DNA of 64,000 bases from Ruegeria atlantica (GCF_013032005.1 NZ_WQBE01000005.1:217410-281409); one strand, 5' to 3'. Positions 26,114-36,635 are shown, counted from the first letter of the stretch. Notes: a model not told the origin generated them from the sequence alone. Translations and numbers: made by a program.

Positions 26114-26690
26114 GGGCCAGCACCAGAATGAACCCGTCATAAGACCCGGCCAGACCCGTTCCCATACCGGTGGTGATCCGGTCGATGGTGAACCCGGTTT
26201 GTTCCAGCGCAGCCTCGATCTCGGTCTGTGAGAAATAGGTGTAGTAGCGATCCAGATCGTCGCGGTGTTCGCCTGTGCCCAGCTTCAGTCCGAGAAAAAA
26301 GATGCCCTCGGGCTTCAGTGCCCGGTGAATGGCCGCCAGGTGGCGCGAGAAATCTGCGCGGGGGGCGTGCAGCAGGGAAAAGCTGGCATAGATGCCGTCA
26401 TAGGCGTCCACCTCGGTCACATCGTCAAACGTGCCCAGATGCGCGTCGACACCATTTTCCCTCGCGTGTTCGACGAAGGCAGGGGTTGCGTCCAGTGCGC
26501 GGACGGTCAGACCCTCGCGCATGAAAAAGGCACTGTCTGATCCCGGGCCCGAACCCAGATCCAGAATGTGGCCACTGCCAACGGCCTCGGTAAAGGCCAG
26601 GCGGGCCTCGATCTGTTCCGGGGGCAGGGGGATTTGCAGGTACTCCGCCACCCGTGTCGTATAGGCGTTGATCGTTTTATCGTCGGTCAC
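26106..26690 (-). CDS. SAM-dependent class I methyltransferase
   Basis: 194 residues from a GTG at 26690 that overlaps the DUF3429 gene stop (GTGA); a longer frame to 26777 lies inside that gene. Motif I is [16 protein letters not shown] (about 41-56), followed by [16 protein letters not shown] for the ribose-binding acid and [15 protein letters not shown] as motif IV. It is a small Rossmann enzyme without extra domains. The acceptor is unknown. It is embedded in the ispH-rnhA operon. Confidence 0.85.
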   Translation of the reverse strand: MTDDKTINAYTTRVAEYLQIPLPPEQIEARLAFTEAVGSGHILDLGSGPGSDSAFFMREGLTVRALDATPAFVEHARENGVDAHLGTFDDVTEVDAYDGIYASFSLLHAPRADFSRHLAAIHRALKPEGIFFLGLKLGTGEHRDDLDRYYTYFSQTEIEAALEQTGFTIDRITTGMGTGLAGSYDGFILVLAHA

Positions 26691-27139
26691 AGGTATACTC
26701 CTACGGCGAGGCAGACCAACACGACGGCGGTCAACATGACTCGCAACCGCAGCCACCAGGTTGGGGTCAGCCGCCAATAGGCAAAGATGGCATCCAATAC
26801 CAACAACCCGGCAAAACCGTACATCAGATTGGTGCCGGTGCTGACAGGACCGCCCCCGGTTTTAAAGAACGCCCATAGCGCGGGTAGAACCGACAGGGCA
26901 TAACATGTCGCCGCCTTGCCGCCCGAGGTTTTGGTGGCGAATCCCCACAAAACGCCGGACATAAAGCTCAGGATCACCGAGCCATAGAACAGCTGTACAT
27001 AGGGCCCGACGAAACGCGAGCCAAACATCTGCGTACCCCAACTATGCAGATCATCGTTCAGATAAGTCAGCGCGCCCCAGATAAACGGGATCAGCCCCGC
27101 CAGTCCAAGAAAAAGCGGGGCCGTTGGTATGCCCCTCAT
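26687..27139 (-). CDS. DUF3429 family membrane protein
   Basis: 150 residues with four to five predicted transmembrane helices. It contains [41 protein letters not shown] and a tryptophan-rich end ([13 protein letters not shown]). The [15 protein letters not shown] segment is the recognisable core of DUF3429. Its start overlaps the ispH stop by 4 bases. Function unknown. Confidence 0.85.
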   Translation of the reverse strand: MRGIPTAPLFLGLAGLIPFIWGALTYLNDDLHSWGTQMFGSRFVGPYVQLFYGSVILSFMSGVLWGFATKTSGGKAATCYALSVLPALWAFFKTGGGPVSTGTNLMYGFAGLLVLDAIFAYWRLTPTWWLRLRVMLTAVVLVCLAVGVYL

Positions 27140-28086
27140 GCAGGTTCTCTCAGCACGCGGGGCACTTTGAACTCGACGTTTTCCGTAGCGGTTTCGACCA
27201 GCTCGACGGTCACGTCATAGTGGGCGCGGAAGGCGTCGATCACTTCGTTGACCAGCACTTCGGGAGCCGACGCCCCGGCGGTGATCGCAACCGACGAGAT
27301 ACCTTCGAGCGCGCGCCAGTCGATCTCGGTCGCGCGTTGCACCAGCTGCGCGTAATTGCAGCCCGCGCGCGAGGCGACCTCAACCAGGCGGCGCGAATTC
27401 GAGGAATTCGGCGCGCCGACAACCAGCAAGGCATCCGATTTCGGGGCTACGGCCTTGACGGCCTCTTGCCGGTTGGTGGTGGCGTAGCAGATGTCTTCCT
27501 TGTGCGGTCCAACGATGGCCGGAAACCGTTGTTCTAGCGCGGCGATGATGTCCTTGGTGTCATCCACCGACAGGGTGGTCTGGGTGACAAAAGCCAGTTT
27601 ACCCGGATCGCGCACCTGTACGGTGGCCACATCCTCGACGGTTTCTACCAGCAGAACCTCACCCTCGGGCAGCTGACCCATGGTGCCGACGGTTTCGGGA
27701 TGGCCTTTGTGACCGATCATGATCATTTGCAACCCGGACTCGGCGTGGCGCTGGGCCTCGACATGGACCTTGGACACCAGCGGGCAGGTTGCGTCGACAT
27801 AGATCATCTCGCGCTGTGCCGCGGTCGCGGGGACGGATTTTGGCACACCGTGGGCTGAGAAGATTACCGGACGGTCGTCGGGGCATTCGTCCAGTTCTTC
27901 GACGAACACGGCACCCTGCGCGCGCAATCCGTCGACGACGAATTTGTTATGCACGATCTCGTGGCGCACATAGACCGGCGCGCCCCATTTCTGCAGCGCC
28001 ATCTCGACGATCTTGATGGCGCGGTCGACGCCGGCGCAGAATCCGCGCGGGGCAGCAAGGTAAAGAGTCAGGGGTGGCTTAGTCAT
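27136..28086 (-). CDS. ispH: 4-hydroxy-3-methylbut-2-enyl diphosphate reductase
   Basis: 316 residues. The three cysteines that hold the [4Fe-4S] cluster appear in [14 protein letters not shown] (about residue 17), [12 protein letters not shown] (about 101) and [13 protein letters not shown] (about 201). Other conserved pieces are HEIVHN, FSAHGVP, GHKGHPE and [15 protein letters not shown]. It catalyses the last step of the MEP isoprenoid pathway, needing electrons from ferredoxin or flavodoxin. First gene of the minus-strand operon ispH - DUF3429 - methyltransferase - rnhA - TRIC channel, each pair overlapping by 4 to 8 bases. Confidence 0.97.
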   Translation of the reverse strand: MTKPPLTLYLAAPRGFCAGVDRAIKIVEMALQKWGAPVYVRHEIVHNKFVVDGLRAQGAVFVEELDECPDDRPVIFSAHGVPKSVPATAAQREMIYVDATCPLVSKVHVEAQRHAESGLQMIMIGHKGHPETVGTMGQLPEGEVLLVETVEDVATVQVRDPGKLAFVTQTTLSVDDTKDIIAALEQRFPAIVGPHKEDICYATTNRQEAVKAVAPKSDALLVVGAPNSSNSRRLVEVASRAGCNYAQLVQRATEIDWRALEGISSVAITAGASAPEVLVNEVIDAFRAHYDVTVELVETATENVEFKVPRVLREPA

Positions 28087-28205
28087 GTCACGGTCTCCTT
28101 AGGCCACAGGTAAGTCTTTTCCCGGCCTTGGTCCAGACAGGAGCTTGTCATTTCCCTGACATGAATCGGTGCTAGCCAATAGATGTTTCAGCACCTGTTC
28201 ATTGT

Positions 28206-28243
28206 TAAAAATGGCGCGGTCAGGATTGAGACACTGACCGCGC
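28206..28243 (-). terminator. Intrinsic terminator after the NYN-domain gene
   Basis: A perfect 10-base inverted repeat, GCGCGGTCAG (28214-28223) and CTGACCGCGC (28234-28243), has a 10-base loop. On the minus strand it is followed by CATTTTTAAC. It lies 35 bases past the stop of the NYN gene. A second hairpin, CCCCGG/CCGGGG, at 28254-28277 sits between stop and terminator. Confidence 0.8.
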
Positions 28244-28278
28244 TGATTACTTTCCCCGGTTTGATAGGTGGCCGGGGT

Positions 28279-28854
28279 TTATTGCCCGCCTGCAGCCGCA
28301 ACGCTGCGCGGCTCCATCGGCATTTCCCGCGGAGGCCGCCCGATCACATCGCGCAAGTCTTCCAGTTCGATGAAATTGTCGGCCTGGCGACGCAGCTCGT
28401 CCGAAATCATCGGCGGCTGGCTGCGGATGGTCGAAACAACCGAAACACGCACGCCCTGGCGCTGAAGGCTGGCAATCAGCGGGCGGAAATCCCCATCGCC
28501 CGAAAACAGCACGATATGATCAACGCGCGGTGCAAGTTCCATGGCATCAACGGTCAGTTCGATGTCCATGTTCCCTTTGACTTTCCGACGCCCCATGCTG
28601 TCGGTGTATTCTTTTGCCGGTTTGGTCACCATCGTGAAGCCGTTATAATGCAGCCAGTCAACCAAGGGACGGATCGGCGAATACTCGTCATTTTCCAATA
28701 GCGCTGTGTAGTAGAAAGCACGAAGCATCTTGCCGCGGCGCATGAACTCCTGGCGCAGCAATTTATAGTCGATGTCAAACCCCAGTGCTTTTGCGGCCGC
28801 ATAAAGATTCGAGCCGTCGATGAACAGCGCTAGCCGTTCGTCTTTATAAAACAT
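28279..28854 (-). CDS. NYN domain protein (LabA/DUF88 family)
   Basis: 191 residues. LALFIDGSNLYAAAKALG (about 8-25) carries the first catalytic-type Asp of the PIN-like NYN nuclease fold. KGNMDIELTVDAMELA (about 94-109) and IVLFSGDGDFRPLIASLQRQG (about 114-134) supply the remaining acidic residues. Relatives are putative metal-dependent ribonucleases, and LabA affects circadian output in cyanobacteria. The tail after residue 170 is Pro/Ala-rich. It is monocistronic, divergent from folK, and closed by a strong terminator. RNA target unknown. Confidence 0.88.
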   Translation of the reverse strand: MFYKDERLALFIDGSNLYAAAKALGFDIDYKLLRQEFMRRGKMLRAFYYTALLENDEYSPIRPLVDWLHYNGFTMVTKPAKEYTDSMGRRKVKGNMDIELTVDAMELAPRVDHIVLFSGDGDFRPLIASLQRQGVRVSVVSTIRSQPPMISDELRRQADNFIELEDLRDVIGRPPREMPMEPRSVAAAGGQ

Positions 28855-29006
28855 AAATAGATCCTTCCGGTACTAACCAGAACGCCGGATGATTAGGTGA
28901 GTGAGCTAGAAAATAGGCGGCGCGCTGATATGCCTATAATTAGGGCTTTTATCATGTATCGCAACCATGCAATTCACCGAATATAGCGAGTAGTAGGAGC
29001 AAATCT

Positions 29007-29564
29007 TTGTCAGAATCAGTGATTGCACTGGGTGCGAATCTCAATTTGAGATCATCTGGGCCCAAGCTGACACTCCAAAGGGCTATTGACGCGATTTTGC
29101 GTCAGGGGGTGGTGATTCGCGCCGTCAGCCGCCTTTTCGAGACCCCTTGTTTCCCTGCCGGAGCTGGGCCGGATTACGTCAATGCCGCAGCATTGATCGA
29201 GACTGAAAAGACCCCGGCCGAGGTTCTGCAATTACTGCATGAGGTCGAACACGAATTTGGCCGCGAGCGGGTGCAACGGTGGGGCATGCGGACATTGGAT
29301 CTGGATCTGGTCTCTTATGACGATCTTATACTGCCGGATCGTGCTGAATACGACCATTGGCTTAACCTGCCGCCCGAGGCGCAGAAACAGCAGGCGCCCG
29401 AGCAATTGATCTTGCCACATCCGCGCCTGCAGGACCGGGCATTCGTGTTGGTTCCGATGGCGGATATAGCCCCTGATTGGCGGCACCCGGTGCTTGGTCG
29501 GACCGTCACCGAGATGGTCGCAAGTCTGCCTACCGAGGATGTCGAGGCTGTAACCCCTCTGTGA
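29007..29564 (+). CDS. folK: HPPK, folate pathway pyrophosphokinase
   Basis: 185 residues with a TTG start at 29007 preceded by TAGGAG (28995-29000). IALGANL at the N-terminus, SRLFETPCFPAGAGPDYVNAAALIET and RVQRWGMRTLDLDLVSYDDL match HPPK, with the paired Asp residues for magnesium. The usual GPR of the signature is GMR here. The C-terminal LPHPRLQDRAFVLVPMADIAP is typical. It transfers pyrophosphate to 6-hydroxymethyl-dihydropterin. Slightly longer than E. coli FolK because of an insertion around residues 110-130. Confidence 0.93.
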   Translation: MSESVIALGANLNLRSSGPKLTLQRAIDAILRQGVVIRAVSRLFETPCFPAGAGPDYVNAAALIETEKTPAEVLQLLHEVEHEFGRERVQRWGMRTLDLDLVSYDDLILPDRAEYDHWLNLPPEAQKQQAPEQLILPHPRLQDRAFVLVPMADIAPDWRHPVLGRTVTEMVASLPTEDVEAVTPL

Positions 29565-29659
29565 AAGGTGCAATTGACACCATTTCCTGCTTGTCAAGGC
29601 GGGGATTCGCCCTTAGATAAACGTCTTCCTGACATGGATTCAGTAACGGAGAGCGCCCC

Positions 29660-30013
29660 ATGGCCCGCGTGACGGTTGAAGATTGCGTAGACAAGGTTCC
29701 AAACCGGTTTGAACTGGTGATGCTTGCCGCCCATCGTGCGCGCGAGATTTCCGCCGGTGCATCGATCACCGTCGACCGTGACAACGACAAGAACCCTGTT
29801 GTGTCGCTGCGCGAGATCGCGGACGAAACCCAAGGTGCCGACGAGCTGCGCGAGCGTCTGATCGAAGCCAACCAGACCCAGATCGAGGTGGATGAGCCAG
29901 AAGAAGATCAGATGGCTCTGCTGATGGGGGCGGAATCGGACAAACCGGTCGAGGATGACATGTCGGAAGAGAAGCTGCTGCGCGCTCTGATGGAGGCTCA
30001 AGGCCAGGGGTAA
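29660..30013 (+). CDS. rpoZ: RNA polymerase subunit omega
   Basis: 117 residues. [20 protein letters not shown] is the conserved N-terminus, followed by [11 protein letters not shown] and the Asn/Lys-rich [11 protein letters not shown] core that contacts beta'. The C-terminal half is acidic and variable. Omega aids polymerase assembly and, in other bacteria, forms part of a ppGpp site. The RSH enzyme gene follows 26 bases later, the order common across proteobacteria. Confidence 0.97.
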   Translation: MARVTVEDCVDKVPNRFELVMLAAHRAREISAGASITVDRDNDKNPVVSLREIADETQGADELRERLIEANQTQIEVDEPEEDQMALLMGAESDKPVEDDMSEEKLLRALMEAQGQG

Positions 30014-30039
30014 CCCCCAAACACGAAGGTGCGGACCGG

Positions 30040-32172
30040 ATGATTTCTGCTGAAGACCTGATTGCGCTGGTCCGCAACTATAATCCCAAAACCAATGCCG
30101 ACCGCATCGCCCGGGCTTATGAGTTCGGGATGCAGATGCATGACGGTCAGTTCCGCCATTCCGGCGAACCCTATTTCACCCATCCCGTTGCCGTTGCCGC
30201 CATCCTGACCGAACAGCGTCTGGACGATGCGACAATTATCACAGCGCTGCTGCACGACACGATCGAGGATACCAAGGCCAGCTATGGCAAAGTGTCCGAG
30301 CTGTTCGGGGATGAGGTCGCCAAGCTGGTCGATGGCGTCACCAAGCTGACCAATCTGCAGCTGTCCAGCCGTGAGACCAAACAGGCCGAGAATTTCCGCA
30401 AACTGTTCATGGCCATGTCCAAGGACCTGCGGGTTATTCTGGTCAAGCTTGCCGACCGTTTGCACAACATGCGCACCATCAAAGCGATGCGTCCGGAAAA
30501 GCAGGTGGTCAAGGCGCGCGAGACGATGGATATCTACGCGCCACTTGCGGGACGGATGGGTATGCAGTGGATGCGCGAGGAACTGGAAGACCTCGCCTTC
30601 CGAGTGCTGAACCCCGAAGGCCGCCAATCTATCATCCGCCGCTTTATTACTCTGCAACGGGAAACTGGCGATGTGATCCACCGCATCACCGGCGATATGC
30701 GGCACGAGCTTGAAAAGGCCGGGATCGAGGCAGAAGTGTTTGGCCGTGCCAAAAAACCTTATTCGATCTGGCGCAAGATGCAGGAAAAGGATCAGGGGTT
30801 TTCACGCCTGTCCGACATCTATGGCTTCCGCATCATCACCCAGACCGAAGAAGACTGTTACCGTACCCTTGGCGCTATCCACCAGCGCTGGCGCGCGGTG
30901 CCGGGAAGGTTCAAGGATTACATCAGCCAGCCGAAATCGAACGGATATCGCTCGATTCACACGACGGTGTCAGGGCGTGATGGCAAACGGGTCGAGGTTC
31001 AGATTCGCACCCGTCAGATGCATGACGTGGCCGAAACCGGTGTTGCAGCGCACTGGTCGTATCGCGATGGTGTGCGGTCGGAAAACCCGTTTGCAGTCGA
31101 TCCCGCCAAGTGGATTGCCAATCTGACCGAACAGTTCGACAGCGAGGATGATCACGAAGATTTCCTCGAAGCCGTCAAGCTTGAGATGTATTCGGACCAG
31201 GTGTTCTGCTTCACGCCCAAGGGTGATGTGGTGAAACTGCCGCGCGGCGCGACGCCGATTGATTTTGCTTATGCCATCCACACAAGGATCGGCCATGCGT
31301 GCGTCGGGGCCAAGGTGGACGGTATCCGTGTGCCGCTGTGGACCCGGATCAAGAACGGGCAATCGGTGGACGTGATTACTGCGGATGGGCAAACCCCACA
31401 GGTCACATGGCTTGAAATCGCAGTTACCGGCAAGGCCCGCACGGCCATCCGTCGCGCCCTGCGCGAGGTGGATCGTGAACGGTTCATCAAACTGGGCAAA
31501 GAACTCGCACGTTCAGGGTTTGATCATGTCGGGCGCAAGGCCACCGACAAGGCGCTGGACACCGCAGCCAAGCACCTGCGTCTGAAAGACCGGCACGAGC
31601 TGCTGGCCCGCCTCGGCAGCGCTGAGCTAACAGCACATGATGTGGTCAGCGCCGTTTACCCAGAGCTGACCCAAGACGATGGCGACGCCATTTCCCCTCG
31701 TCGTGCTGTGATTGGTCTGGAGCCTGGGCAGAAATTCGACCGCGCGCCCTGTTGTCAGCCGTTGCCGGGCGAACGCATCGTCGGCATCACTTTTCGCGGC
31801 AAGGGCGTGGTGGTTCATGCCATCGATTGCGACCGCTTGTCCGACTATGAAAGCGAACCGGATCGATGGGTCGACTTGCACTGGCATTCGGGCACACACC
31901 CGGCAGTTTATGGGGTGACGCTGGACCTGACCATCGGCAATGACGCTGGGGTGTTGGGGCGTATCTGTACGTTGATCGGTGAGAAAAAGGCCAATATTTC
32001 GAACCTGGAATTCGTTGACCGCAAACCGGATTTTTACCGTCTTTTGATCTCTGTCGAACTGCGTGACCTTGAACAGTTGCATTCGCTGATGTTGATGCTT
32101 GAGGCTGAAAGCGACGTTGCCGCGGTCGAGCGGCATCGGAATCGGGAAAAAACCGCAGTTGCGGCAGGCTGA
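30040..32172 (+). CDS. rsh: Bifunctional (p)ppGpp synthetase/hydrolase (RSH)
   Basis: 710 residues. The HD hydrolase domain has HxxxxD-type FTHPVAVAAIL and LLHDTIEDTKASYG (about 65-85). The synthetase domain shows GRFKDYISQPKSNGYRSIHTTV (about 288-309); the RFKD form is typical of bifunctional rather than synthetase-only enzymes. TGS (FCFTPKGDVVKLPRGATPIDFAYAIH, about 390), a zinc-finger-like CCQPLPG region and a C-terminal ACT domain follow. Most alphaproteobacteria have this single long RSH. It controls growth under starvation and sits between rpoZ and the DUF2062 gene. Confidence 0.97.
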   Translation: MISAEDLIALVRNYNPKTNADRIARAYEFGMQMHDGQFRHSGEPYFTHPVAVAAILTEQRLDDATIITALLHDTIEDTKASYGKVSELFGDEVAKLVDGVTKLTNLQLSSRETKQAENFRKLFMAMSKDLRVILVKLADRLHNMRTIKAMRPEKQVVKARETMDIYAPLAGRMGMQWMREELEDLAFRVLNPEGRQSIIRRFITLQRETGDVIHRITGDMRHELEKAGIEAEVFGRAKKPYSIWRKMQEKDQGFSRLSDIYGFRIITQTEEDCYRTLGAIHQRWRAVPGRFKDYISQPKSNGYRSIHTTVSGRDGKRVEVQIRTRQMHDVAETGVAAHWSYRDGVRSENPFAVDPAKWIANLTEQFDSEDDHEDFLEAVKLEMYSDQVFCFTPKGDVVKLPRGATPIDFAYAIHTRIGHACVGAKVDGIRVPLWTRIKNGQSVDVITADGQTPQVTWLEIAVTGKARTAIRRALREVDRERFIKLGKELARSGFDHVGRKATDKALDTAAKHLRLKDRHELLARLGSAELTAHDVVSAVYPELTQDDGDAISPRRAVIGLEPGQKFDRAPCCQPLPGERIVGITFRGKGVVVHAIDCDRLSDYESEPDRWVDLHWHSGTHPAVYGVTLDLTIGNDAGVLGRICTLIGEKKANISNLEFVDRKPDFYRLLISVELRDLEQLHSLMLMLEAESDVAAVERHRNREKTAVAAG

Positions 32173-32188
32173 GAAGGGGTGATCAGGA

Positions 32189-32887
32189 GTGGTTTTCAAG
32201 CGCCGAGACCGACGCTCGCCCATTCAGATCGCTTCGGAATTCATCTATCCGCGCGGCGGCTGGACCCGTGCCTTTCATTACGTCAAACACCGCATCCGGC
32301 GGCTGCCCGATTCACCTGAGCGTATCGCGCGTGGTGTCGGGGTGGGCGTGTTCACGGCGTTCACGCCGTTTTATGGGTTCCACTTCTTTATCGCGGCCCT
32401 GCTTAGCCGGATTTTCAATGGCAATTTGCTGGCATCGCTCAGCGGTACCTTCTTTGGCAACCCTCTGACTTATGTGCCCATCGGGGTCGTCTGCCTGCAA
32501 ACGGGCCATTTCCTTTTGGGTGACGACTTTGAAGAGGAAGAAACCCACGGCTTGATGGACAGCTTCTTCAAGGCGTTGAGTGACCTGAAGAACAACTTCA
32601 TGGCGATGTTCACGGGCCGCGATGCCGATTGGCGCGGGCTAAGTGTGTTTTATGATGAGGTGTTCTTTCCTTATCTGATCGGCGGCATCTTTCCTGGGCT
32701 GATTGCCGGGTATATCTGCTATTATCTCAGCCTGCCGGTGGTACGCACCTATCAGCAGCGCCGCCGCGCCCGGATCAAGGCGAAATTCGATGAAATCAAG
32801 CGTTTGGCCGAAACCAAGGCTGCCGTTCCGGTGGCAAACCCTCTAGGCTCGGGCCGGAATTCGGGAAAGGAATCAAGCGATGTCTGA
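32189..32887 (+). CDS. DUF2062 domain-containing membrane protein
   Basis: 232 residues, GTG start with AGGAG just before it. RRLPDSPERIARGVGVGVFTAFTPFYGFHF is the DUF2062 signature. Two or three hydrophobic segments follow, including FFIAALLSRIFNGNLLASLSGTFFGNPLTY and LIGGIFPGLIAGYICYYLSLPVV. The C-terminus is basic. The pdxJ start overlaps its stop by 8 bases. The gene is a regular neighbour of pdxJ/acpS/lepB in Rhodobacterales; function unknown. Confidence 0.88.
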   Translation: MVFKRRDRRSPIQIASEFIYPRGGWTRAFHYVKHRIRRLPDSPERIARGVGVGVFTAFTPFYGFHFFIAALLSRIFNGNLLASLSGTFFGNPLTYVPIGVVCLQTGHFLLGDDFEEEETHGLMDSFFKALSDLKNNFMAMFTGRDADWRGLSVFYDEVFFPYLIGGIFPGLIAGYICYYLSLPVVRTYQQRRRARIKAKFDEIKRLAETKAAVPVANPLGSGRNSGKESSDV

Positions 32888-33626
32888 CAAACACCTGCGT
32901 CTGGGCGTGAATATCGACCACGTGGCCACCGTGCGTAACGCACGTGGCGGAGCTTATCCTGACCCTTTGCGCGCGGCCAAGCTGGCCGAAGAGGCCGGTG
33001 CCGACGGCATCACTGCTCACCTACGCGAAGACCGCCGCCATATCTCGGACGCTGATATCGATGGGCTGATGGAGGTTCTGTCGGTGCCGCTAAACTTTGA
33101 AATGGCCGCAACGCCGGAGATGCAACAGATCGCCCTGCGCCACAAACCGCACGCGGTTTGCATCGTTCCCGAAAAACGCGAAGAGCGGACCACCGAAGGC
33201 GGGCTTGAGGTTGCGCGCGAGGAAAACAGGCTGGCCCATTACATCGCCCCTTTGCGCAAGGCGGGGTGTCGCGTGTCGATCTTTATTGCAGCCGACCAGC
33301 GCCAGATCGAAGCTGCCCACCGCATCGGCGCAGAAGTGATCGAACTGCACACCGGCGCCTATTGCGATGCCCACGCCGAGGGCCGCATGGACGACGCCAC
33401 GCGCGAAATGGAATCACTGCGCGAGATGTCCACCTATGCCCACTCGCTGGGACTGGAGGTTCACGCGGGCCACGGCCTGACCTACGACACGGTGCAACCC
33501 ATCGCCGCGTTCCCCGAGGTGCGCGAGTTGAACATCGGTCACTTTCTGATCGGCGAGTCGATCTTCCGCGGCCTCACCCCTGCCATTGCCGAGATGCGTC
33601 GGCTGATGGATGACGCGCGGGGCTGA
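32880..33626 (+). CDS. pdxJ: Pyridoxine 5'-phosphate synthase
   Basis: 248 residues. LRLGVNIDHVATVRNARGGAYPDP is the defining N-terminal motif. It is followed by GADGITAHLREDRRHI, PHAVCIVPEKREERTTEGGL and IELHTGAYC, with the C-terminal GLEVHAGHGLTYDTV and NIGHFLIGESIF phosphate-binding loops. It condenses 1-deoxyxylulose 5-phosphate with 3-amino-2-oxopropyl phosphate to form PNP. Usually acpS follows directly; here a reductase gene is in between. Confidence 0.97.
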   Translation: MSDKHLRLGVNIDHVATVRNARGGAYPDPLRAAKLAEEAGADGITAHLREDRRHISDADIDGLMEVLSVPLNFEMAATPEMQQIALRHKPHAVCIVPEKREERTTEGGLEVAREENRLAHYIAPLRKAGCRVSIFIAADQRQIEAAHRIGAEVIELHTGAYCDAHAEGRMDDATREMESLREMSTYAHSLGLEVHAGHGLTYDTVQPIAAFPEVRELNIGHFLIGESIFRGLTPAIAEMRRLMDDARG

Positions 33627-33665
33627 CCGCTTCATATCACCATTGTCGGAAGATGGGGTAATGCA

Positions 33666-34643
33666 ATGAAAGCAATTTCATATCGTAACTTTGGTCCAGC
33701 AGAGGACGTACTTGAACTGATTAATATGCCCGATCCGGTGGCTGGGCCAGGTGAAGTTGTGGTTCAGATCAAAGCCACCGGAATCAATCCGTCGGATGTT
33801 AAGTTGCGTGGTGGTGCGCGGCCCGGGGCGGTCATGCAGCACCCGCTTGTCATTCCACATTCGGATGGTGCCGGAGTAATTGTGTCCGTTGGCTCAGGTG
33901 TCGATCCGTCCCGGGTTGGTGAAAGGGTCTGGATCTGGAATGGCCAGTGGCAACGCGCGTTCGGAACCGCTGCTGAGTATATCGCTTTACCGTCAGAGCA
34001 GGCCGTTACTCTTCCTGACACTACCAGTTTCGCCGAAGGTGCGTGTTTTGGGATTCCGGCAATGACCGCATGGTACGCCTTGTATGCTGACGGGCCGATC
34101 GCTGACAAAACTATCCTGGTGACCGGCGGGGCGGGTACTGTGGGGCGTTACGCCTGCCAAATGGCCGCTCTTGGCGGGGCTCGGGTTATCACCACGGTCA
34201 GTTCGCAGGAAAAAGCAACGCACTCTGGTGCAAAGGAATTTGTGAATTACCGCACCCAAAACGTGGCTGAGACTGTATTGGATATGACAGACGGCGCGGG
34301 CGTTGATCGTATTGTCGAAGTGGACTTTGCGGCAAATCAGGATGCGTCTCTGGCACTAATCCGGCCGGGTGGTACCATCGCAAGTTATTCTTCCGTGTCG
34401 CAAATGCGACCAGAGCTCGATTTCTACGGTTTCATGTTCAAGAACATCCGCTTGCATATGTTGATTGTTTATCAACTGGATGCTGTTGCACGGCGCAGGG
34501 GCGAAGCTCAACTGAGTGAATGGTTGAAGCAGGGGGCATTGAACCATGCAGTAGTACCAGGCGGGCATTTAGCCAACGCAGCGGCAGCCCACCAGATGGT
34601 TGAAGCCGGTGACAAACTGGGCACCGTGGTTCTGGAGGTCTGA
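33666..34643 (+). CDS. Quinone oxidoreductase-like MDR protein
   Basis: 325 residues, zinc-independent medium-chain reductase fold. [30 protein letters not shown] and [17 protein letters not shown] form the catalytic domain; [20 protein letters not shown] (about 158-177) is the NADP-binding Rossmann loop. No structural zinc cysteines are seen. It probably reduces quinones or enones with NADPH. It sits between pdxJ and acpS, two genes normally adjacent in this order, and its codons look more AT-rich than its neighbours, consistent with later insertion. One base separates it from acpS. Confidence 0.85.
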   Translation: MKAISYRNFGPAEDVLELINMPDPVAGPGEVVVQIKATGINPSDVKLRGGARPGAVMQHPLVIPHSDGAGVIVSVGSGVDPSRVGERVWIWNGQWQRAFGTAAEYIALPSEQAVTLPDTTSFAEGACFGIPAMTAWYALYADGPIADKTILVTGGAGTVGRYACQMAALGGARVITTVSSQEKATHSGAKEFVNYRTQNVAETVLDMTDGAGVDRIVEVDFAANQDASLALIRPGGTIASYSSVSQMRPELDFYGFMFKNIRLHMLIVYQLDAVARRRGEAQLSEWLKQGALNHAVVPGGHLANAAAAHQMVEAGDKLGTVVLEV

Positions 34644-34644
34644 T

Positions 34645-35064
34645 GTGATCCTTGGCATTGGCACAGACCTCGCAAATATCGAACGCATTCAGGGTACGCT
34701 CGACCGGTTTGGCGACCGGTTCCGCAATCGTGTTTTCACCGATACTGAACAGACCAAGGCCGAGCGCCGCGCCGATACGGCTGGGACCTATGCCAAACGC
34801 TGGGCTGCGAAAGAGGCATGTTCCAAGGCGCTGGGTACCGGCCTGCGAATGGGTATCGCGTGGAAGGATATGGCGGTCACTAACCTGCGTACAGGCCAAC
34901 CCGTCATGCATGTCACCGGTTGGGCTGCCGAACGTCTGAAAGAGATGACGCCCGAGGGCCATGAAGCCATCATCCATGTCACTCTGACAGACGACCACCC
35001 TTGGGCACAGGCCTTCGTGGTGATCGAGGCCCGACCACTTCAAGATAACGCCACGCAGCCTTGA
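34645..35064 (+). CDS. acpS: Holo-[acyl-carrier-protein] synthase
   Basis: 139 residues from a GTG at 34645. [14 protein letters not shown] carries the magnesium-binding Asp, [16 protein letters not shown] follows, and [18 protein letters not shown] is the second signature with the magnesium Glu and CoA-binding Lys. It attaches phosphopantetheine to acyl carrier protein. Longer upstream frames run into the reductase gene. It lies in the pdxJ-acpS-lepB-rnc series. Confidence 0.96.
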   Translation: MILGIGTDLANIERIQGTLDRFGDRFRNRVFTDTEQTKAERRADTAGTYAKRWAAKEACSKALGTGLRMGIAWKDMAVTNLRTGQPVMHVTGWAAERLKEMTPEGHEAIIHVTLTDDHPWAQAFVVIEARPLQDNATQP

Positions 35065-35121
35065 CTTGCCCCCGTCGGCCCCGCATGTAGCACCCCAACA
35101 ACCAAAGGACCGGAGAGCAGT

Positions 35122-35958
35122 ATGGCCGAGGACGTCAAAACCGGAAATCCCGTGTGGGAGACGATCAAAACCATCGTCTATGCCCTATTGATCGCGGGCG
35201 TTTTCCGTACCCTGTTCTTTCAGCCGTTCTGGATTCCTTCCGGCTCGATGAAACAGACGTTGCTGATCGGGGACTTCCTGTTCGTCAATAAAATGGCCTA
35301 TGGCTATTCTTATGCCTCGTGCCCAAGCCTGATTATTCCCAGCGTCGGCTTGAACGTCGATGCGGAAGATATTTGCGGTTGGATGAAAGGTGACAACACG
35401 CGCATTTGGGGTGGTGAGCCCGAGCGCGGCGACGTCATCGTTTTCCGTCATCCCGTCACCGGGCGCGACTATATCAAGCGGCTGATCGGCCTGCCGGGGG
35501 ATCGCGTTCAGGTCCGTGAGGGGCAGATCATCTTGAACGGTACACCAGTGCCGCAACAACCCGACGGCGTCTTTACCGAAACCGCCGAACCTCAAGGCCC
35601 GCAAGGCCTGCGCCCGCGCTGCGAGAACGGGCCTGTCGGCATTGGCGGTGTCTGCGAAAAGAGCCGTCTGATCGAAACCTTGCCCAACGGGGTCTCTTAC
35701 GACGTGCTGAACATCACCGATCAGGGTTCGGACAATACCGGCATTTATACTGTGCCCGAAGGCCACTATTTCTTCATGGGTGACAACCGCGACAATTCCA
35801 GCGACAGCCGCTTGCCACAATCCGCCGGGGGCGTGGGGTATGTTCCTTATGAAAACCTGATTGGTCGTGCTGATCGGATCATGTTCTCGTCCGCGGGTCG
35901 GTCGATGCTGTTCTTCTGGACCTGGCGTGGTGACCGCTTCTTCAAGGCGATCAATTGA
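35122..35958 (+). CDS. lepB: Signal peptidase I
   Basis: 278 residues. An N-terminal membrane helix (about 13-31) precedes [19 protein letters not shown] with the catalytic Ser near residue 43. [16 protein letters not shown] holds the general base Lys near 118, and [14 protein letters not shown] near residue 220 is box E. A second hydrophobic segment is near the C-terminus. It removes Sec and Tat signal peptides at the periplasmic face. The rnc start overlaps the stop by 4 bases (TTGA). Confidence 0.97.
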   Translation: MAEDVKTGNPVWETIKTIVYALLIAGVFRTLFFQPFWIPSGSMKQTLLIGDFLFVNKMAYGYSYASCPSLIIPSVGLNVDAEDICGWMKGDNTRIWGGEPERGDVIVFRHPVTGRDYIKRLIGLPGDRVQVREGQIILNGTPVPQQPDGVFTETAEPQGPQGLRPRCENGPVGIGGVCEKSRLIETLPNGVSYDVLNITDQGSDNTGIYTVPEGHYFFMGDNRDNSSDSRLPQSAGGVGYVPYENLIGRADRIMFSSAGRSMLFFWTWRGDRFFKAIN

Positions 35959-36635
35959 AGCTTTCCGCCGAGATAAAAGCGTTTGAGCAGCGATTGGGGT
36001 ATGAGTTCGCAGACCCCGAACTGCTGGTACGCGCGTTGACTCATGGATCGGTCTCTTCGGCGACCCGACCCGACAATCAACGGCTGGAGTTTCTGGGCGA
36101 TCGCGTTCTGGGCCTGGTCATGGCGACGGCTCTGCTTGAGGCCGACAAGAAGGCATCCGAAGGCCAACTTGCCCCCCGCTTCAATGCGCTGGTCCGCAAG
36201 GAGGCGTGCGCTGACGTGGCCCGTCAGATCGACCTGGGCGCGGTGTTGAAACTGGGCCGGTCGGAAATGATGTCTGGCGGCCGCCGTAAACAGGCCCTGC
36301 TGGGCGACGCGATGGAGGCGGTCATTGCCGGGATCTATCGCGATGCCGGGTTCGAAGCGGCGCGGGATGTAATTCTGGCGCTTTGGGGCGATCGTATCCA
36401 CACGGTCGAAGCTGATGCGCGGGACGCCAAAACCTCGTTGCAGGAATGGGCGCAGGCGCGGGGCCAAAAGCCGCCGTCTTATGTCGAGATCAAGCGCAGC
36501 GGCCCGGATCACGCCCCCGTCTTCACGATTGCCGCTCGACTGCAAGACGGCACCGAGGCTCAGGCAACCGCAGGTTCAAAACGTCAGGCAGAACAGGCCG
36601 CAGCCAAATCGCTGTTGGAAAACCTACCTAAGTAG
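35955..36635 (+). CDS. rnc: Ribonuclease III
   Basis: 226 residues, TTG start overlapping the lepB stop. The nuclease signature is [20 protein letters not shown] (about 37-56), with [20 protein letters not shown] (about 116) giving the second acidic cluster. A double-stranded-RNA-binding domain follows at about 155-222 ([26 protein letters not shown]). It processes rRNA and structured RNAs. In relatives era follows immediately; here a convergent multicopper oxidase gene separates them. Confidence 0.97.
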   Translation: MKLSAEIKAFEQRLGYEFADPELLVRALTHGSVSSATRPDNQRLEFLGDRVLGLVMATALLEADKKASEGQLAPRFNALVRKEACADVARQIDLGAVLKLGRSEMMSGGRRKQALLGDAMEAVIAGIYRDAGFEAARDVILALWGDRIHTVEADARDAKTSLQEWAQARGQKPPSYVEIKRSGPDHAPVFTIAARLQDGTEAQATAGSKRQAEQAAAKSLLENLPK

